64,000 bases of DNA, taken from NCBI RefSeq assembly GCF_017980685.1, contig NZ_JACXXO010000008.1:186001-250000 (forward strand), in the 5' to 3' direction. The notes under the pieces were generated by a model. It ran no database searches. It saw nothing but the letters and a program-made list of their open reading frames with translations, and was not told the DNA's origin. The translations under genes were made by a program, and so were the position numbers. Positions within the stretch are counted from its first letter, which is position 1. Each line of letters begins with the position of its first letter. This document shows positions 46,462 through 57,413 of this stretch, one piece after another. This DNA comes from Pseudomonas iridis. GTDB lineage: Bacteria; Pseudomonadota; Gammaproteobacteria; Pseudomonadales; Pseudomonadaceae.

Positions 46462-46818
46462 GTGGACAGAGTGTTTATCGAGGGCCTGGAAGTCGACACC
46501 GTGATCGGTGCTTACGACTGGGAGCGCGGCATCCGACAGTGTCTGCGTCTTGATCTGAGCTTCGCCTGGGACAATCGCCCGGCCGCGGCCGGTGATGATC
46601 TGACCCTGGCGCTCGACTATGCCAGCGTTTCCACGCGTATCCAGGCGTTTGCCGAGCAGGCGCAGTTCCAACTGGTCGAGACCTTTGCCGAGCGTCTGGT
46701 CGCGGTACTCATGGAAGAATTCAAGATCACCTGGGTACGCCTGAAGCTGACCAAGCCCGGCGCCGTGCCGGCCGCCAAGGGTGGCGTGGGTGTGGAGATC
46801 GAGCGCGGATGTCGCTGA
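46462..46818 (+). CDS. folB: Dihydroneopterin aldolase
   Basis: Folate pathway enzyme making 6-hydroxymethyl-dihydropterin. 118 residues. [20 protein letters not shown] and [14 protein letters not shown] hold the conserved Glu and Tyr; [20 protein letters not shown] and the C-terminal [18 protein letters not shown] also match. Start is GTG at 46462 with GGAG about 9 bp upstream. Its end overlaps folK by 10 bp, so the two successive pathway steps are coupled. Confidence 0.95.
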   Translation: MDRVFIEGLEVDTVIGAYDWERGIRQCLRLDLSFAWDNRPAAAGDDLTLALDYASVSTRIQAFAEQAQFQLVETFAERLVAVLMEEFKITWVRLKLTKPGAVPAAKGGVGVEIERGCR

Positions 46819-47324
46819 CTCAGGTCTATCTCGGGCTCGGTAGCAATATCGAGCGCGAAACCCATTTGCGCGCCGGTCTGGATGCGCTGGCCACTTTTTT
46901 GGTGGATATCCGCTGTTCGGCGGTATTCGAAAGCCAGCCTGTGGGGATCAAGAGTGGTCCGTTCTTCAACTTCGTGGTGTCGGCGTTTACCGACCTGCCG
47001 TTAATGGAACTCGATCGTCGCTTGAAATTCATCGAAGCAGATAACGGTCGGTATGCGCCGGACCGTAAGGGGTTGCCGCTGGATATCGACGTGCTGTTGT
47101 ACGGCGATCTGGTGGGCAATTTCGACGGATTGGTTCTGCCGCGCGCCGAGATACTGAAAAACGCCTTCGTGTTGTGGCCACTGTCGCTCATTGCGCCAGA
47201 TCGCGTGCATCCGGCTGTGGGAAAAAGCTTCGCGACACTGTGGGCCGATGCGCAGATTGATCAAGTGTTGGCGCCGGTGGGGTTCGAGTGGCGGGGCGAG
47301 CAGCTCACACCGCCAAGTCTATAA
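46809..47324 (+). CDS. folK: 2-amino-4-hydroxy-6-hydroxymethyldihydropteridine pyrophosphokinase
   Basis: Adds pyrophosphate from ATP to the FolB product. 171 residues. LGLGSNIERETHLRAGLDAL, the FFNFVVSAF block and DRKGLPLDIDVLLYGD (metal-binding Asp pair) are the usual markers. Starts inside the folB stop and ends at a decayed REPIN. Confidence 0.96.
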   Translation: MSLTQVYLGLGSNIERETHLRAGLDALATFLVDIRCSAVFESQPVGIKSGPFFNFVVSAFTDLPLMELDRRLKFIEADNGRYAPDRKGLPLDIDVLLYGDLVGNFDGLVLPRAEILKNAFVLWPLSLIAPDRVHPAVGKSFATLWADAQIDQVLAPVGFEWRGEQLTPPSL

Positions 47325-47412
47325 ATCAAAAGATCGCAAGCTCCTACAGGGAAATGCGAATTCCCGTGTAGGAGCTGTCGAAGGCTCGGGCCATGGTCGG
47401 ACGATCTTTTGA
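47325..47412. repeat. Deleted REPIN, family A
   Basis: ATCAAAAGATCGCAAGCTCC is the left arm with the CCTTCGGCAG part missing; the right arm is TGTAGGAGCTGTCGAAGGCT then CGGGCCATGG and GACGATCTTTTGA, with an insertion. A decayed REPIN between folK and cca, pointing into the cca 3' end. Confidence 0.6.
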
Positions 47413-47419
47413 GCTGGCC

Positions 47420-48643
47420 TCAAGCGTTCTCTTTGTAAGCCTTCAAAGCCTTGAGCCGTTCGCGCTTAAGCGCCTCGCCCAGTTCAGGGCCCTTGAATCC
47501 TTTCTCTAGCAGTGGCTGCACCGCCACGCCACGCGCCACACTGGCCGCGCCACGCAAATAATCAGCCTGTGGATAACTCCTGTCCTCCAGCCCCTTGCGG
47601 CCTCGGGCATCCATCTCGCACGCCGCGATAAACTCTTCAAACCGCTGCGGCCGGCGATAGACATCAAAACTTTGCAGCAGCTCCAGCAACGTTGAGGCCT
47701 TCAACTCCAAGGCGCGGTGGCCGTGGGTGTGGTACTGGCCGACCAGTAGCGCCAATTCCTGACAGTCCTTCGGCGCCTTGAAGCGTTCGTTGACCACTTT
47801 GATCAGCTTCAGCCCCTTGTGTTCGTGGGCGATGTGTCGTGGCCATTCATCTTCTGGCGTCAGGCCTTTGCCGAGGTCGTGCAGCAGGCAGGCCCAGCGT
47901 ACGGTGAGCGGCTGCTTGTGCCGCGCCGATTGCTCCAGCACGCTGAGCGTGTGGATGCCGCTGTCGATTTCCGGGTGATGGATTTCTGGCTGCGGCACAC
48001 CGAACAGCGCATCGACTTCCGGCATCAGCACTTTCAGTGCGCCGCAATCGCGTAGCACCTGAATGAATACCTGCGGTTGGTCTTCCATCAGTGCCCGGGA
48101 GATTTCCTTCCAGCTGCGTTCGGCTGTCAGTGCCTCAAGTTCGCCAGACTCACTGAGCTGACGCATCAGCTCCAGCGTCTCCGGCGCAACGATAAAACCC
48201 AAATCCGCGTAGCGAGCGGCGAAGCGGGCAACACGCAGTACTCGCAGCGGATCTTCGGCGAATGCCGGCGAAACGTGACGCAGGACTCGGGCTTCGAGGT
48301 CGCGCTGGCCGTGATAAGGATCGGTCAGATTTTGCTGGTCGTCCTCGGCCATGGCATTGATCGTCAGATCACGGCGGATCAGGTCTTCTTCAAGCGTGAC
48401 TTCAGGGCTGGCGTGAAAGGTGAAGCCGCCATAACCGCGACCGCTTTTGCGCTCGGTGCGGGCGAGGGCGTATTCCGCGCCGCTTTTCGGATGAAGAAAC
48501 ACCGGAAAATCCGCGCCGACCGGGCGATAGCCCTGAGCGAGCATTTCTTCGGTGGTGGCGCCCACCACGACCCAGTCGATATCGGTGACCGGTTTGCCCA
48601 GCAAGCGATCACGTACCGCACCGCCAACCTTGAAAATCTGCAT
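47420..48643 (-). CDS. cca: Multifunctional CCA tRNA nucleotidyltransferase
   Basis: Adds or repairs the CCA end of tRNAs. 407 residues. The nucleotidyltransferase core has [10 protein letters not shown] and the metal pair DIDWVVVG, followed by [12 protein letters not shown]-terminal HD phosphohydrolase motif, CLLHDLGKG near residue 255 with AHEHKG, makes it the longer E. coli-like form. Convergent with folK. Confidence 0.96.
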   Translation of the reverse strand: MQIFKVGGAVRDRLLGKPVTDIDWVVVGATTEEMLAQGYRPVGADFPVFLHPKSGAEYALARTERKSGRGYGGFTFHASPEVTLEEDLIRRDLTINAMAEDDQQNLTDPYHGQRDLEARVLRHVSPAFAEDPLRVLRVARFAARYADLGFIVAPETLELMRQLSESGELEALTAERSWKEISRALMEDQPQVFIQVLRDCGALKVLMPEVDALFGVPQPEIHHPEIDSGIHTLSVLEQSARHKQPLTVRWACLLHDLGKGLTPEDEWPRHIAHEHKGLKLIKVVNERFKAPKDCQELALLVGQYHTHGHRALELKASTLLELLQSFDVYRRPQRFEEFIAACEMDARGRKGLEDRSYPQADYLRGAASVARGVAVQPLLEKGFKGPELGEALKRERLKALKAYKENA

Positions 48644-48706
48644 AAAAAACCTCCGTTAGCCCGACAGGATAACCCTTGCGTCGAACTTTCGGAGGCCAGA
48701 ACCGAA

Positions 48707-50269
48707 TCAAAGGTGAATGACGGCGAGGTCGAGCCGACCGTAATCCCCTTCGCTGTGTTCACCGCGTGGCGGAACGTGATGGGTTTTCATGATCTGGTCG
48801 CCTTGCAGCGTTTCCAGATGAATGTCGAAACCCCACAAGCGATGCAGATGTTTGAGCACCTCTTCGGTGGAGTCGCCCAGCGGTTTGCGGTCGTGTTGCT
48901 GATGCCGCAGTGTCAGCGAGCGATCGCCGCGACGATCAATGCTGTATATCTGCACGTTCGGTTCACGATTGCCGAGGTTGTACTGCGCTGCGAGGGTTTC
49001 GCGGATAGTCCGATAGCCCGTTTCGTCATGGATGGCGGGTACCAACAGGTCATCTTTCTGGTCATCATCAAGGATGCTGAACAGTTTCAGATCGCGGATC
49101 ACTTTCGGTGACAGGTACTGCAGGATGAAGCTTTCGTCCTTGAAGCTGCTCATGGCGAATTTGATGGAAGACAGCCAATCCGTCCCGGCGATGTCGGGGA
49201 ACCAGTGGCGATCTTCCTCGGTGGGCTCTTCGCACATGCGCCGGATGTCCCGGTACATGGCAAAGCCGAGTGCATAAGGGTTGATGCCGCTGTAGTAAGG
49301 GCTGTCGAAACCTGGCTGGAACACCACGCTGGTGTGCGACGTCAGGAACTCCATCATGAAACCGTCGGTGACCAGCCCTTCGTCATACAGGTCGTTCATC
49401 AGCGTGTAGTGCCAGAACGTCGCCCAACCCTCGTTCATTACCTGAGTCTGGCGTTGTGGATAGAAGTACTGGGCGATCTTGCGCACGATCCGCACGATTT
49501 CCCGCTGCCAGGGCTCCAGCAACGGTGCGTGTTTCTCGATGAAGTAGAGGATGTTTTCCTGCGGTTCGGCCGGGAAGCGTGCGTTGTCCTTGTCGCTGTA
49601 TTTGTCCGCGCCTTTGGGAATGGTGCGCCACAGATCGTTGATCTGTTTCTGCATATGTTCTTCGCGATCTTTCTGCCGACGGCGTTCCTCTTCGGCGGAA
49701 ATCGGATACGGGCGTTTGTAGCGATCAACCCCGTAGTTCATCAGCGCATGGCAGGAATCGAGCAGGTCTTCCACGGCATCAATACCATGGCGTTCCTCGC
49801 ATTGCATGATGTACTGCTTGGCGAACACCAGGTAATCGATGATTGAACTGGCGTCGGTCCAGGTGCGGAACAGGTAATTGCCTTTGAAGAAGCTGTTGTG
49901 CCCGTAGCAGGCATGGGCCACGACCAGGGCCTGCATGCAAATGGTGTTCTCCTCCATCAGATAGGCGATGCACGGGTCCGAGTTGATCACGATCTCGTAC
50001 GCCAGCCCCATCTGCCCGCGACTGTAGGATTTTTCGGTGCTGAGGAAGTGTTTGCCGTAGGACCAGTGGTGGTAACCCAGCGGCATTCCGACCGAGGCAT
50101 ACGCATCCATCATCTGCTCTGCGGTAATCACTTCAATCTGGTTGGGGTAGGTATCCAGCGCATAGCCGGCCGCGATACGGGCGATTTCGCGGTCGTAGGT
50201 CTGGATAAGCTCGAACGTCCATTCGGAGCCGGTGGAGATGGGTTGGCGTTTCTGCTCTTTGGCGGTCAT
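48707..50269 (-). CDS. SpoVR-family protein (YcgB)
   Basis: 520 residues, cytoplasmic, no known catalytic activity. Recognised by [51 protein letters not shown] and [10 protein letters not shown], conserved in SpoVR/YcgB. Third gene of prkA-yeaH-spoVR, overlapping yeaH by 4 bp (ATGA). In E. coli and Pseudomonas the set is linked to stationary phase and nitrogen starvation. Confidence 0.93.
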   Translation of the reverse strand: MTAKEQKRQPISTGSEWTFELIQTYDREIARIAAGYALDTYPNQIEVITAEQMMDAYASVGMPLGYHHWSYGKHFLSTEKSYSRGQMGLAYEIVINSDPCIAYLMEENTICMQALVVAHACYGHNSFFKGNYLFRTWTDASSIIDYLVFAKQYIMQCEERHGIDAVEDLLDSCHALMNYGVDRYKRPYPISAEEERRRQKDREEHMQKQINDLWRTIPKGADKYSDKDNARFPAEPQENILYFIEKHAPLLEPWQREIVRIVRKIAQYFYPQRQTQVMNEGWATFWHYTLMNDLYDEGLVTDGFMMEFLTSHTSVVFQPGFDSPYYSGINPYALGFAMYRDIRRMCEEPTEEDRHWFPDIAGTDWLSSIKFAMSSFKDESFILQYLSPKVIRDLKLFSILDDDQKDDLLVPAIHDETGYRTIRETLAAQYNLGNREPNVQIYSIDRRGDRSLTLRHQQHDRKPLGDSTEEVLKHLHRLWGFDIHLETLQGDQIMKTHHVPPRGEHSEGDYGRLDLAVIHL

Positions 50270-51537
50270 GTCACTAACCTGCGCTGGAAGAGTTCACGGA
50301 AGACCGGATAGATATCCCCGGCCGAGACCAATTGCTGCTGGGCAAACGTATCGGAAAAGGCTTCGGCGATGCGTTCGTATTCGTACCAGAGGGCTTGGTG
50401 TTCGCGTGGGGTGATCTCCACGTAAGTGTAGTACTGCACAAACGGCATGATCTGATTGATCAGGATGTCGCGGCAGATGGGAGAGTCGTCGTTCCAGTTG
50501 TCACCGTCGGAAGCTTGCGCGGCGTAGATGTTCCATTCATTGCTCGGATAACGCTCTGCCATGATCTCCTGCATCAGTTTCAAGGCGCTGGAGACGATGG
50601 TGCCGCCAGTTTCCCGGGAATAGAAAAACTCCTCCTCGTCCACTTCTCGGGCGCTGGTGTGATGGCGGATGAACACGACGTCGATCTTGTCGTAGTTGCG
50701 CTTCAGGAACAGGTACAGAAGGATGAAGAAGCGCTTGGCGATGTCCTTGGTTGCCTGGGTCATGGACCCGGAAACGTCCATCAGGCAAAACATGACAGCC
50801 TTGGAGCTTGGGTTGGGTTGCTTGATCAGCAGGTTGTATTTGAGGTCAAAAGTATCAAGGAATGGCACGCGATGGATGCGCGCGCTGAGCTTTTCAATTT
50901 CTGCTTCGAGTGTCTGAATATCGCCGAAGTTGTCCGGCTCTTCGCGTTTGATCCGCTCCAGTTCCGCTTTGGCTTCGCGCAGTTTTGCCCGGCTGCTGCC
51001 GGACAGGGCGATGCGCCGCGCGTGAGCTGAACGCAGGGTGCGGATGATGTTGATGCGTGAGGGATTGCCTTCGTTACTGATCCCTGCGCGCACGGTCTTG
51101 AAGGTGTCGGTGCCAGTCAGGTTGCGTTTGACCAGGTTCGGCAGTTCGAGGTCTTCGAACATGAATTCGAGGAATTCTTCCTGGGTAATCTGGAAGACGA
51201 ACTCGTCCATGCCCTCGCCGGAATTACCCGCCTTGCCCGGGCCGCGTCCGCCGCCCCCTCCGGGAGGTCGGGCGATGTGTTCACCGGCCGTGAACTCCTT
51301 GTTGCCGGGATGAACCACAGTCTGCTTGCCGCCGCGACCGTGGTGAAGCACCGGCTCGTCGATGTCGCGACCGGGAATGCTGATCTGTTCACCGTGCTCC
51401 ATGTCGGTAATGGAGCGACGGCTGACCGCCTCTTCGACAGCCTTTTTGATGTGGTCACGATAACGCCGCAGGAAACGCTGGCGGTTCACCGTGCTCTTGT
51501 TCTTGCCATTGAGGCGTCGGTCGATCACATAGCTCAT
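50266..51537 (-). CDS. yeaH: DUF444/YeaH family protein with VWA-like fold
   Basis: 423 residues. A von Willebrand A-like MIDAS motif is visible in [20 protein letters not shown] near residue 248. N-terminal half is basic; residues 84-100 are glycine-rich. Works with PrkA-type kinase YeaG and SpoVR in a conserved triad. Starts 117 bp after prkA, and overlaps the spoVR start. Confidence 0.93.
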   Translation of the reverse strand: MSYVIDRRLNGKNKSTVNRQRFLRRYRDHIKKAVEEAVSRRSITDMEHGEQISIPGRDIDEPVLHHGRGGKQTVVHPGNKEFTAGEHIARPPGGGGGRGPGKAGNSGEGMDEFVFQITQEEFLEFMFEDLELPNLVKRNLTGTDTFKTVRAGISNEGNPSRINIIRTLRSAHARRIALSGSSRAKLREAKAELERIKREEPDNFGDIQTLEAEIEKLSARIHRVPFLDTFDLKYNLLIKQPNPSSKAVMFCLMDVSGSMTQATKDIAKRFFILLYLFLKRNYDKIDVVFIRHHTSAREVDEEEFFYSRETGGTIVSSALKLMQEIMAERYPSNEWNIYAAQASDGDNWNDDSPICRDILINQIMPFVQYYTYVEITPREHQALWYEYERIAEAFSDTFAQQQLVSAGDIYPVFRELFQRRLVT

Positions 51538-51570
51538 AGGCCCCTCCGGGGAGCTTCAAGTCATAAGCTT

Positions 51571-51632
51571 CAAGCTGCAAGTGAAAGCTAACCCGTTCTC
51601 GGGATCGGTTTTTGCTGTTCTCTTGCAGCTTG
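51571..51632. repeat. Inverted repeat of the AGCTTGCAGCTTG type between prkA and yeaH
   Basis: CAAGCTGCAAG (51571-51581) and CTTGCAGCTTG (51622-51632) are perfect inverted copies with a 40-bp loop; two more partial copies (AAGCTTCAAG, GCTTGCAGCTGC) flank them. A REP-like element of another family, within the operon. Confidence 0.6.
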
Positions 51633-51654
51633 TCGCTAGAGGCTTGCAGCTGCT

Positions 51655-53577
51655 TTATTGCGATTTGCGGACCCGTAGGTACCATTCGGAAAGTAGCCGT
51701 ACCTGTTTGTCGGTGTAGCCGCGTTCGACCATTCGTGTAACGAAGTCGTTGTGTTTCTGCTGGTCCTCTTTGCTGGCCTTGGCGTTGAAGCTGATAACTG
51801 GCAGCAGGTCCTCGGTGTTCGAGAACATTTTCTTCTCGATGACCACCCGCAGTTTTTCGTAGCTGAGCCAGGTCGGGTTCTTGCCGTTGTTGTTGGCCCG
51901 GGCGCGCAACACGAAGTTGACGATCTCGTTGCGGAAATCCTTCGGATTGCTGATGCCGGCAGGTTTTTCGATTTTCTCCAGTTCTTCGTTGAGGGCGACA
52001 CGGTTGAGAATCTCGCCGGTTTCTGGATCGCGGTATTCCTGATCCTGAATCCAGAAATCTGCATACAGCACGTAGCGGTCGAAGATGTTCTGGCCGTACT
52101 CGCTGTAGGACTCCAGGTAAGCGGTCTGAATCTCCTTGCCGATGAATTCGATGTAGCGCGGTGCCAGATACTCCTTCAAGAAGCGCAGATAACGCTCGCG
52201 GGTCTCCGCCTGGAACTGTTCCTGCTCGATTTGCTGTTCCAGCACGTACAGCAGATGCACTGGGTTGGCGGCAATTTCATGCGGATCAAAGTTGAAGACC
52301 TTGGACAAGATCTTGAACGCGAAGCGGGTCGACAGACCGTTCATGCCCTCGTCGACGCCTGCCGTGTCGCGGTATTCCTGAATCGACTTGGCCTTTGGAT
52401 CGGTGTCCTTGAGGTTTTCGCCGTCGTACACGCGCATCTTCGAATAGATGTTGGAGTTTTCCGGCTCCTTGAGGCGCGACAGCACGGTGAACTGCGCCAG
52501 CATCTTCAAGGTGTCGGGCGCGCAATGCGCTTTGGCCAGGGAGCTGTTGAACAGCAGTTTGTCGTAGATTTTTACTTCATCGCTGACGCGCAGGCAGTAC
52601 GGCACCTTGACGATGTAGATCCGGTCGATGAAAGCTTCGTTGTTCTTGTTGTTGCGGAAGGTGTGCCACTCCGATTCGTTGGAGTGGGCCAGCAGAATCC
52701 CGGTGAACGGAATCGCGCCCAAGCCTTCGGTACTGTTGTAGTTGCCTTCCTGAGTGGCAGTCAGCAGTGGGTGCAGCACCTTGATCGGTGCCTTGAACAT
52801 TTCGACGAATTCCATCAGGCCCTGGTTGGCCCGGCACAGCGCACCGGAGTAGCTGTAGGCGTCGGCGTCGTTCTGTGGGTATTCCTCGAGTTTGCGGATG
52901 TCGACCTTACCGACCAGCGCCGAAATATCCTGGTTGTTTTCATCGCCCGGTTCGGTCTTGGCCACGGCGATCTGGTTGAGGATCGACGGATACAGTTTGA
53001 CCACGCGGAACTGACTGATGTCGCCGCCGAATTCGGCCAGGCGTTTGGTCGCCCAAGGCGACATGATGGTGTTGAGGTAGCGTTTGGGAATGCCGAAATC
53101 CTCCTCGAGGATCGCGCCATCTTCGGTGGCGTTGAACAGACCCAGCGGCGACTCGAATACCGGCGAGCCCTTGATCGCGTAGAAGGGCACTTTTTCGATC
53201 AGCTGTTTCAGCTTCTCGGCCAGGGACGATTTACCGCCACCGACGGGGCCGAGCAGATAGAGGATCTGTTTCTTCTCTTCCAGGCCTTGGGCGGCGTGGC
53301 GGAAATACGACACGATCTGGTCGATGCATTCTTCCATCCCGTGGAAGTCTTCAAAGGCCGGATAACGACGAATCACCTTGTTGGAGAAGATGCGTGACAG
53401 CCTCGAGTTGGTCGAGGTGTCGAGCAGTTCCGGTTCGCCGATGGCCAGCAATAGACGCTCGGCGGCGGAAACGTAGGCGCTACGGTCTTGCTTGCACAGC
53501 TCCAGGTACTCTTGCAGCGAGAGTTCTTCCTGGCGTGTGGACTCGAAGCGTTGTTGGAAGTGGCTAAAGATACTCAT
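51655..53577 (-). CDS. prkA: PrkA-family serine protein kinase
   Basis: 640 residues, with an AAA-type N-terminal half and a C-terminal kinase-like region. The P-loop is LLGPVGGGKSSLAEKLKQ near residue 110. Family start is MSIFSHFQQRFESTRQEELS at 53577. The open frame continues 84 codons upstream, but that stretch crosses the likely promoter region and lacks homology by eye, so it was excluded. First gene of prkA-yeaH-spoVR. In E. coli its homologue YeaG affects nitrogen stress and stationary-phase survival. Confidence 0.94.
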   Translation of the reverse strand: MSIFSHFQQRFESTRQEELSLQEYLELCKQDRSAYVSAAERLLLAIGEPELLDTSTNSRLSRIFSNKVIRRYPAFEDFHGMEECIDQIVSYFRHAAQGLEEKKQILYLLGPVGGGKSSLAEKLKQLIEKVPFYAIKGSPVFESPLGLFNATEDGAILEEDFGIPKRYLNTIMSPWATKRLAEFGGDISQFRVVKLYPSILNQIAVAKTEPGDENNQDISALVGKVDIRKLEEYPQNDADAYSYSGALCRANQGLMEFVEMFKAPIKVLHPLLTATQEGNYNSTEGLGAIPFTGILLAHSNESEWHTFRNNKNNEAFIDRIYIVKVPYCLRVSDEVKIYDKLLFNSSLAKAHCAPDTLKMLAQFTVLSRLKEPENSNIYSKMRVYDGENLKDTDPKAKSIQEYRDTAGVDEGMNGLSTRFAFKILSKVFNFDPHEIAANPVHLLYVLEQQIEQEQFQAETRERYLRFLKEYLAPRYIEFIGKEIQTAYLESYSEYGQNIFDRYVLYADFWIQDQEYRDPETGEILNRVALNEELEKIEKPAGISNPKDFRNEIVNFVLRARANNNGKNPTWLSYEKLRVVIEKKMFSNTEDLLPVISFNAKASKEDQQKHNDFVTRMVERGYTDKQVRLLSEWYLRVRKSQ

Positions 53578-53824
53578 GACGTCACCTCGCTCGATACGTG
53601 GAGCCGACGCCGGATCACTCAGTCGATGCTGGCAAGCAGCCGTGGTGGCCACTTGTTTACCCCCCAGAACACTTTCGCGGTCGACAACCTTGAAAGTCAC
53701 TCCCGATGACCCGTGCGCCGGTGTACCGGCTCTCCCCTGTTTTGGATGGCCTGGGCTTAAGGATAGTTGGGAATTCGGGAGGTAAAGGCGAGATACGTAA
53801 TTAGTTGTGGCAGACCGTTCGTCT

Positions 53825-53864
53825 GTCACGCGCGGGCCCGCGGGAGCCGGGGCCTGCGCGTGAC
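53825..53864. other. Long GC-rich stem-loop after glpE
   Basis: GTCACGCGCGGGCCC (53825-53839) and GGGCCTGCGCGTGAC (53850-53864), one mismatch, 10-nt loop. The T-run lies on the wrong side for glpE: the transcript reads T7 before the hairpin. So it is not a standard terminator. It could still stop transcription or protect the message end. Confidence 0.55.
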
Positions 53865-53871
53865 AAAAAAA

Positions 53872-54201
53872 TTATTCGGTGGTGCCTTGCGCGGTTTCCG
53901 AAGGGTAAGTCGTACGCCACAGCTCGAAGCCGCCGTCCATGCTGTAGACGTCGGAGAAGCCCTGACTGATCAGGTACGCGGCGGCGCTCTGGCTCGAGTT
54001 GCCGTGGTAGCAGACCACTACCGTAGGTGCATCAAGGTCGGCGGCACGGATGAAATCCGAGATGGAAACGTTGTCCAGATGCTTCGAACCGCTGATATGC
54101 AGTGCGGCAAAAGTAGCGGGGTCACGGACATCGACCATCACCGCGCCTTGCTCGCGCAGGGCCTGGGCCTGTTCCGGGGAGATGCGTTTGAATTCGCTCA
54201 T
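53872..54201 (-). CDS. glpE: Thiosulfate sulfurtransferase (rhodanese)
   Basis: 109 residues, a single rhodanese domain. The active loop is [11 protein letters not shown] with Cys64. Transfers sulfur from thiosulfate to cyanide or thioredoxin. The name glpE comes from E. coli, where it is beside glpG-glpR; here it follows apaH, 33 bp away, at the end of the lptD-surA set. Confidence 0.92.
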   Translation of the reverse strand: MSEFKRISPEQAQALREQGAVMVDVRDPATFAALHISGSKHLDNVSISDFIRAADLDAPTVVVCYHGNSSQSAAAYLISQGFSDVYSMDGGFELWRTTYPSETAQGTTE

Positions 54202-54234
54202 GGCGGGTTCCTGTTGCTCGGCTGATTGCGCAGT

Positions 54235-55116
54235 CTAACGCGGGGCGCTGACTGGCGAAGTTTCGGGGATAAGTGGTGTGAGCGGGGACAGCGCGCCGCC
54301 ATGTTCATCGCATTTGCAGGAAAGGCGTTCGCCGCTGTCGACGTTCATCAGGGTCAGACTGCCGCCCCAGACGCAGCCTGTGTCCAGAGCGAAAATACCT
54401 GGCTCATGGATATTGCCCTCCAGTGCCGCCCAGTGTCCGAAGATGATCCGCGATCCTCTGGTCTTGCGCTCTTTATGTTGGAACCACGGTTTGTAACCGG
54501 GTGGGGCGGTGTCGAGACCTTCCTTGCTCTTGAGATCGAGTTTGCCCTCGGCCGTGCAGAATCGCATGCGGGTGAAATAGTTGGTGATCACGCGCAGGCG
54601 GGTGACGCCTTTGAGGTCGCTATCCCATTTTGCCGGCTCGTTGCCGTACATGCCGTCGAGGAACGCGGGAAGCAGGTTGTCGTCACGCAGGGCCGTTTCG
54701 ACTTCATTGGCACACTTCAGGGCGCGGCGCACAGACCATTGCGGCGGGATGCCGGCATGGACCATGGCAACGTCACGCGTCTGGTCGTAGTGCATGAGTT
54801 TTTGTTGGCGGACCCACTCAAGCAGTTCGTCACAGTCGGGGGCGTCGAGAATCTCGCGCAGGGTGTCGGACTTCTTAAGGCGTTCGATGTTTTTCGCCGC
54901 GGCGAGCAGGTGCAGATCATGGTTGCCGAGGACGCAGACCAGCGAGTCGCGCATGCCATATAGAAAACGCAGGGTTTCCAGTGATTGCGGGCCGCGGTTG
55001 ACCAGATCGCCGACCAGCCAGAGCCGATCATGCGCAGGATCGAACGCCACTTGCCTGAGCAGACATTTGAGCGGTTCGAGACAGCCCTGCAGGTCACCGA
55101 CCGCGTACGTTGCCAT
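54235..55116 (-). CDS. apaH: Symmetrical Ap4A hydrolase
   Basis: Cleaves diadenosine tetraphosphate to two ADP; it also decaps Np4-capped RNA in E. coli. 293 residues of the PPP phosphatase fold: [16 protein letters not shown] (GDxxG), [13 protein letters not shown] (GDxVxRG) and [12 protein letters not shown] (GNHD). The start overlaps the apaG stop by ATGA. Confidence 0.97.
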   Translation of the reverse strand: MATYAVGDLQGCLEPLKCLLRQVAFDPAHDRLWLVGDLVNRGPQSLETLRFLYGMRDSLVCVLGNHDLHLLAAAKNIERLKKSDTLREILDAPDCDELLEWVRQQKLMHYDQTRDVAMVHAGIPPQWSVRRALKCANEVETALRDDNLLPAFLDGMYGNEPAKWDSDLKGVTRLRVITNYFTRMRFCTAEGKLDLKSKEGLDTAPPGYKPWFQHKERKTRGSRIIFGHWAALEGNIHEPGIFALDTGCVWGGSLTLMNVDSGERLSCKCDEHGGALSPLTPLIPETSPVSAPR

Positions 55117-55496
55117 CAGTGCAAGGCTCCGGGCACGGCGAGGCGAAAGGGTTTGATGACGGCATCGAAATGTTTGCCGTCGTCGGCGACCATTTCGTAG
55201 GTGCCCTGCATGGTGCCGACCCTGGTCGTCATCACCGTGCCACTGCTGTAGGTATGGCTTTTGCCGACGTCGATCAACGGTTGCTGGCCCACCACACCTG
55301 CGCCGCGAACTTCTTCTTTATGCCCGTCACCGTCGGTGATCACCCAGTGCCGCGAAATCAATCGCGCCGGGATCTCTCCGTTGTTTTGCACGGTGATGGT
55401 GTAGGCGAAGGCGAAGCGGTCGTGCTCGGGTTGCGATTGGTCTGCCAGATAGTGGGTAACGACGCTGACATCGACCTGGTAACGGGAATCGGACAT
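55116..55496 (-). CDS. apaG: ApaG/Co2+-Mg2+ efflux-associated protein
   Basis: 126 residues, fibronectin-like beta-sandwich. Conserved [20 protein letters not shown] and [20 protein letters not shown]. Function is uncertain; linked to divalent cation handling in Salmonella. The ATG at 55496 gives [17 protein letters not shown]; the frame upstream is not conserved. ATGA overlap with apaH. 112 bp separate it from rsmA. Confidence 0.95.
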   Translation of the reverse strand: MSDSRYQVDVSVVTHYLADQSQPEHDRFAFAYTITVQNNGEIPARLISRHWVITDGDGHKEEVRGAGVVGQQPLIDVGKSHTYSSGTVMTTRVGTMQGTYEMVADDGKHFDAVIKPFRLAVPGALH

Positions 55497-55608
55497 GCAA
55501 GAGGCCTTAAACAAAGCGGAACGCGGGGCGTAGCTGATGGGATTCAGTCTAGGCAAGTATCGGGCAGTAAACCAGAGTGGCGTCCTGCCCGATAGCGTTC
55601 ATCGCCGG

Positions 55609-56427
55609 TCAGTCGGCGGCGGGAGCTTCAGGGACTTGCTCGCTGAGCTTGTCGGCCAGGCGCACGAAGGCCGCCAGGTCGAGTTGTTCCGGGCGCAGGC
55701 TGCCATCGACACCGGCGGCTTCGATCTCGGCATTGCTCATCAATTGCTTGAGCGTGTTACGCAGAGTCTTGCGGCGCTGGTTGAAGGCTTCGCGCACGAC
55801 GCGCTCCAGCAAACGATGATCCTTGGCCGGGTGCGGCAGTACTGCGTGCGGCACCAGACGAACGATGGCCGAATCGACCTTCGGCGGCGGATTGAACGCG
55901 CCCGGCCCGACGTTGAACAGGTGTTCTACGCGGCAGTGGTACTGAACCATGATCGACAGACGACCCCAGTCACCACCGCCAGGGCCTGCGGCCAGACGCT
56001 CGACCACTTCCTTCTGCAGCATGAAGTGCATGTCGCGAATGATGCCGGCGTTGTTCAGCAGGTGGAAAATCAGCGGTGTGGAGATGTTGTACGGCAGGTT
56101 GCCGACCACACGCAGGCTGTTCGGCTCGGCGTTGAGCGTATTGAAGTCGAACTTCAGCGCATCGCCTTGATGCAGGTTGAAATTGCTCTTGCCGGCAAAC
56201 TGCTGGTTGAGGATCGGGATCAGATCCTTGTCCAGTTCCACCACGTCCAGTTGCCCACCGGAATTCAGCAGGCCGGCGGTCAATGCGCCCTGGCCCGGGC
56301 CGATCTCCAGCAGGCGATCTGTAGGCTTGGCGCTGATGGAGCGCAGAATGCGGTCGATGACGCCGGCATCGTGCAGGAAGTTCTGGCCAAAGCGTTTGCG
56401 CGCCTTGTGTTGGTATTGCTCGGTCAT
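55609..56427 (-). CDS. rsmA: 16S rRNA dimethyladenosine transferase
   Basis: KsgA enzyme that dimethylates A1518 and A1519 at the end of 16S rRNA. 272 residues. [20 protein letters not shown] loop [30 protein letters not shown] catalytic block. Start overlaps pdxA by 4 bp. Confidence 0.98.
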   Translation of the reverse strand: MTEQYQHKARKRFGQNFLHDAGVIDRILRSISAKPTDRLLEIGPGQGALTAGLLNSGGQLDVVELDKDLIPILNQQFAGKSNFNLHQGDALKFDFNTLNAEPNSLRVVGNLPYNISTPLIFHLLNNAGIIRDMHFMLQKEVVERLAAGPGGGDWGRLSIMVQYHCRVEHLFNVGPGAFNPPPKVDSAIVRLVPHAVLPHPAKDHRLLERVVREAFNQRRKTLRNTLKQLMSNAEIEAAGVDGSLRPEQLDLAAFVRLADKLSEQVPEAPAAD

Positions 56428-57413
56428 AAACGGGTCTCGGCCATCTGGTAGGCGGTTTCCAGGGCGACTTGCAGGCTGCCGGTGTCGATCTTGCCGCTGC
56501 CGGCCAGATCGAGGGCGGTGCCGTGGTCAACCGAAGTACGGATGATCGGCAGGCCCAGGGTCACGTTGACCGCGGCGCCGAAGCCTTTGTACTTCAGCAC
56601 GGGCAGGCCCTGGTCGTGGTACATCGCCAGCACTGCATCGCAGTGCTCCAGATATTTGGGGGTAAACAGAGTGTCGGCTGGCAGCGGGCCACGAAGGTCC
56701 ATGCCCTCGCCGCGCAGGCGCTCTAATGTAGGTTCGATGATGTCGATTTCTTCATGGCCCAGATGTCCGCCTTCACCGGCGTGCGGGTTGAGGCCGCACA
56801 CCAGAATGCGAGGCTGGGCAATGCCGAATTTTTCCTGCAGGTCGGCGTGCAGAATCCGCGTGACCCGCTCCAGCCGCTCCGGCGTTATTGCATCGGCAAT
56901 CTCGCGCAGGGGCAGGTGAGTGGTGACCAGTGCTACGCGCAAGCCGCGTGTGGCAAGCATCATCACTACCTGGGAGGTGTGGGTCAGGTCAGCCAGAAAT
57001 TCGGTGTGTCCGGAAAACGCGATACCCGACTCGTTGATCACGCCCTTGTGGACGGGCGCGGTGATCATGCCGGCGAAGTCGCCGTTGAGGCAGCCGTTGC
57101 CGGCGCGGGTCAGGGTCTCGAGGACGAAAGGGGCATTGGCCTTGTCCAGTTGTCCGGCGACCACAGGTGCGCTGAGCGGTGTATCCCAGACATAAAGACT
57201 GTTAGCCGGTGCCGGAGCGTCAGGCCAGTGATTCGGCCCGACTTCCAGCAGATTGACGGCCAGCCCCAGCTGCGCGGCCCGCTCAAGGAGCAGGTCGCGG
57301 CTGGTGATGGCAATCAGGGGGTGTGGCTGGACTTGCGAGGCGAGCAGCAGGCACAGGTCGGGACCGATGCCGGCTGGTTCGCCGGGTGTCAGCGCGAAAC
57401 GCTTGGGTTTCAC
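56424..57413 (-). CDS. pdxA: 4-hydroxythreonine-4-phosphate dehydrogenase
   Basis: NAD-dependent step in the DXP-dependent pyridoxal phosphate pathway. 329 residues. N-terminal [35 protein letters not shown] (zinc-binding HTEFLADL follows) and the C-terminal [15 protein letters not shown] match the family. Overlaps surA and rsmA by 4 bp each. Confidence 0.97.
   Translation of the reverse strand: MKPKRFALTPGEPAGIGPDLCLLLASQVQPHPLIAITSRDLLLERAAQLGLAVNLLEVGPNHWPDAPAPANSLYVWDTPLSAPVVAGQLDKANAPFVLETLTRAGNGCLNGDFAGMITAPVHKGVINESGIAFSGHTEFLADLTHTSQVVMMLATRGLRVALVTTHLPLREIADAITPERLERVTRILHADLQEKFGIAQPRILVCGLNPHAGEGGHLGHEEIDIIEPTLERLRGEGMDLRGPLPADTLFTPKYLEHCDAVLAMYHDQGLPVLKYKGFGAAVNVTLGLPIIRTSVDHGTALDLAGSGKIDTGSLQVALETAYQMAETRL

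Noticed and set aside
53578..53829. 84-codon N-terminal extension of prkA
   Set aside because: The family begins at MSIFSHFQQRF; the extension runs through the upstream control region and into the stem-loop after glpE.
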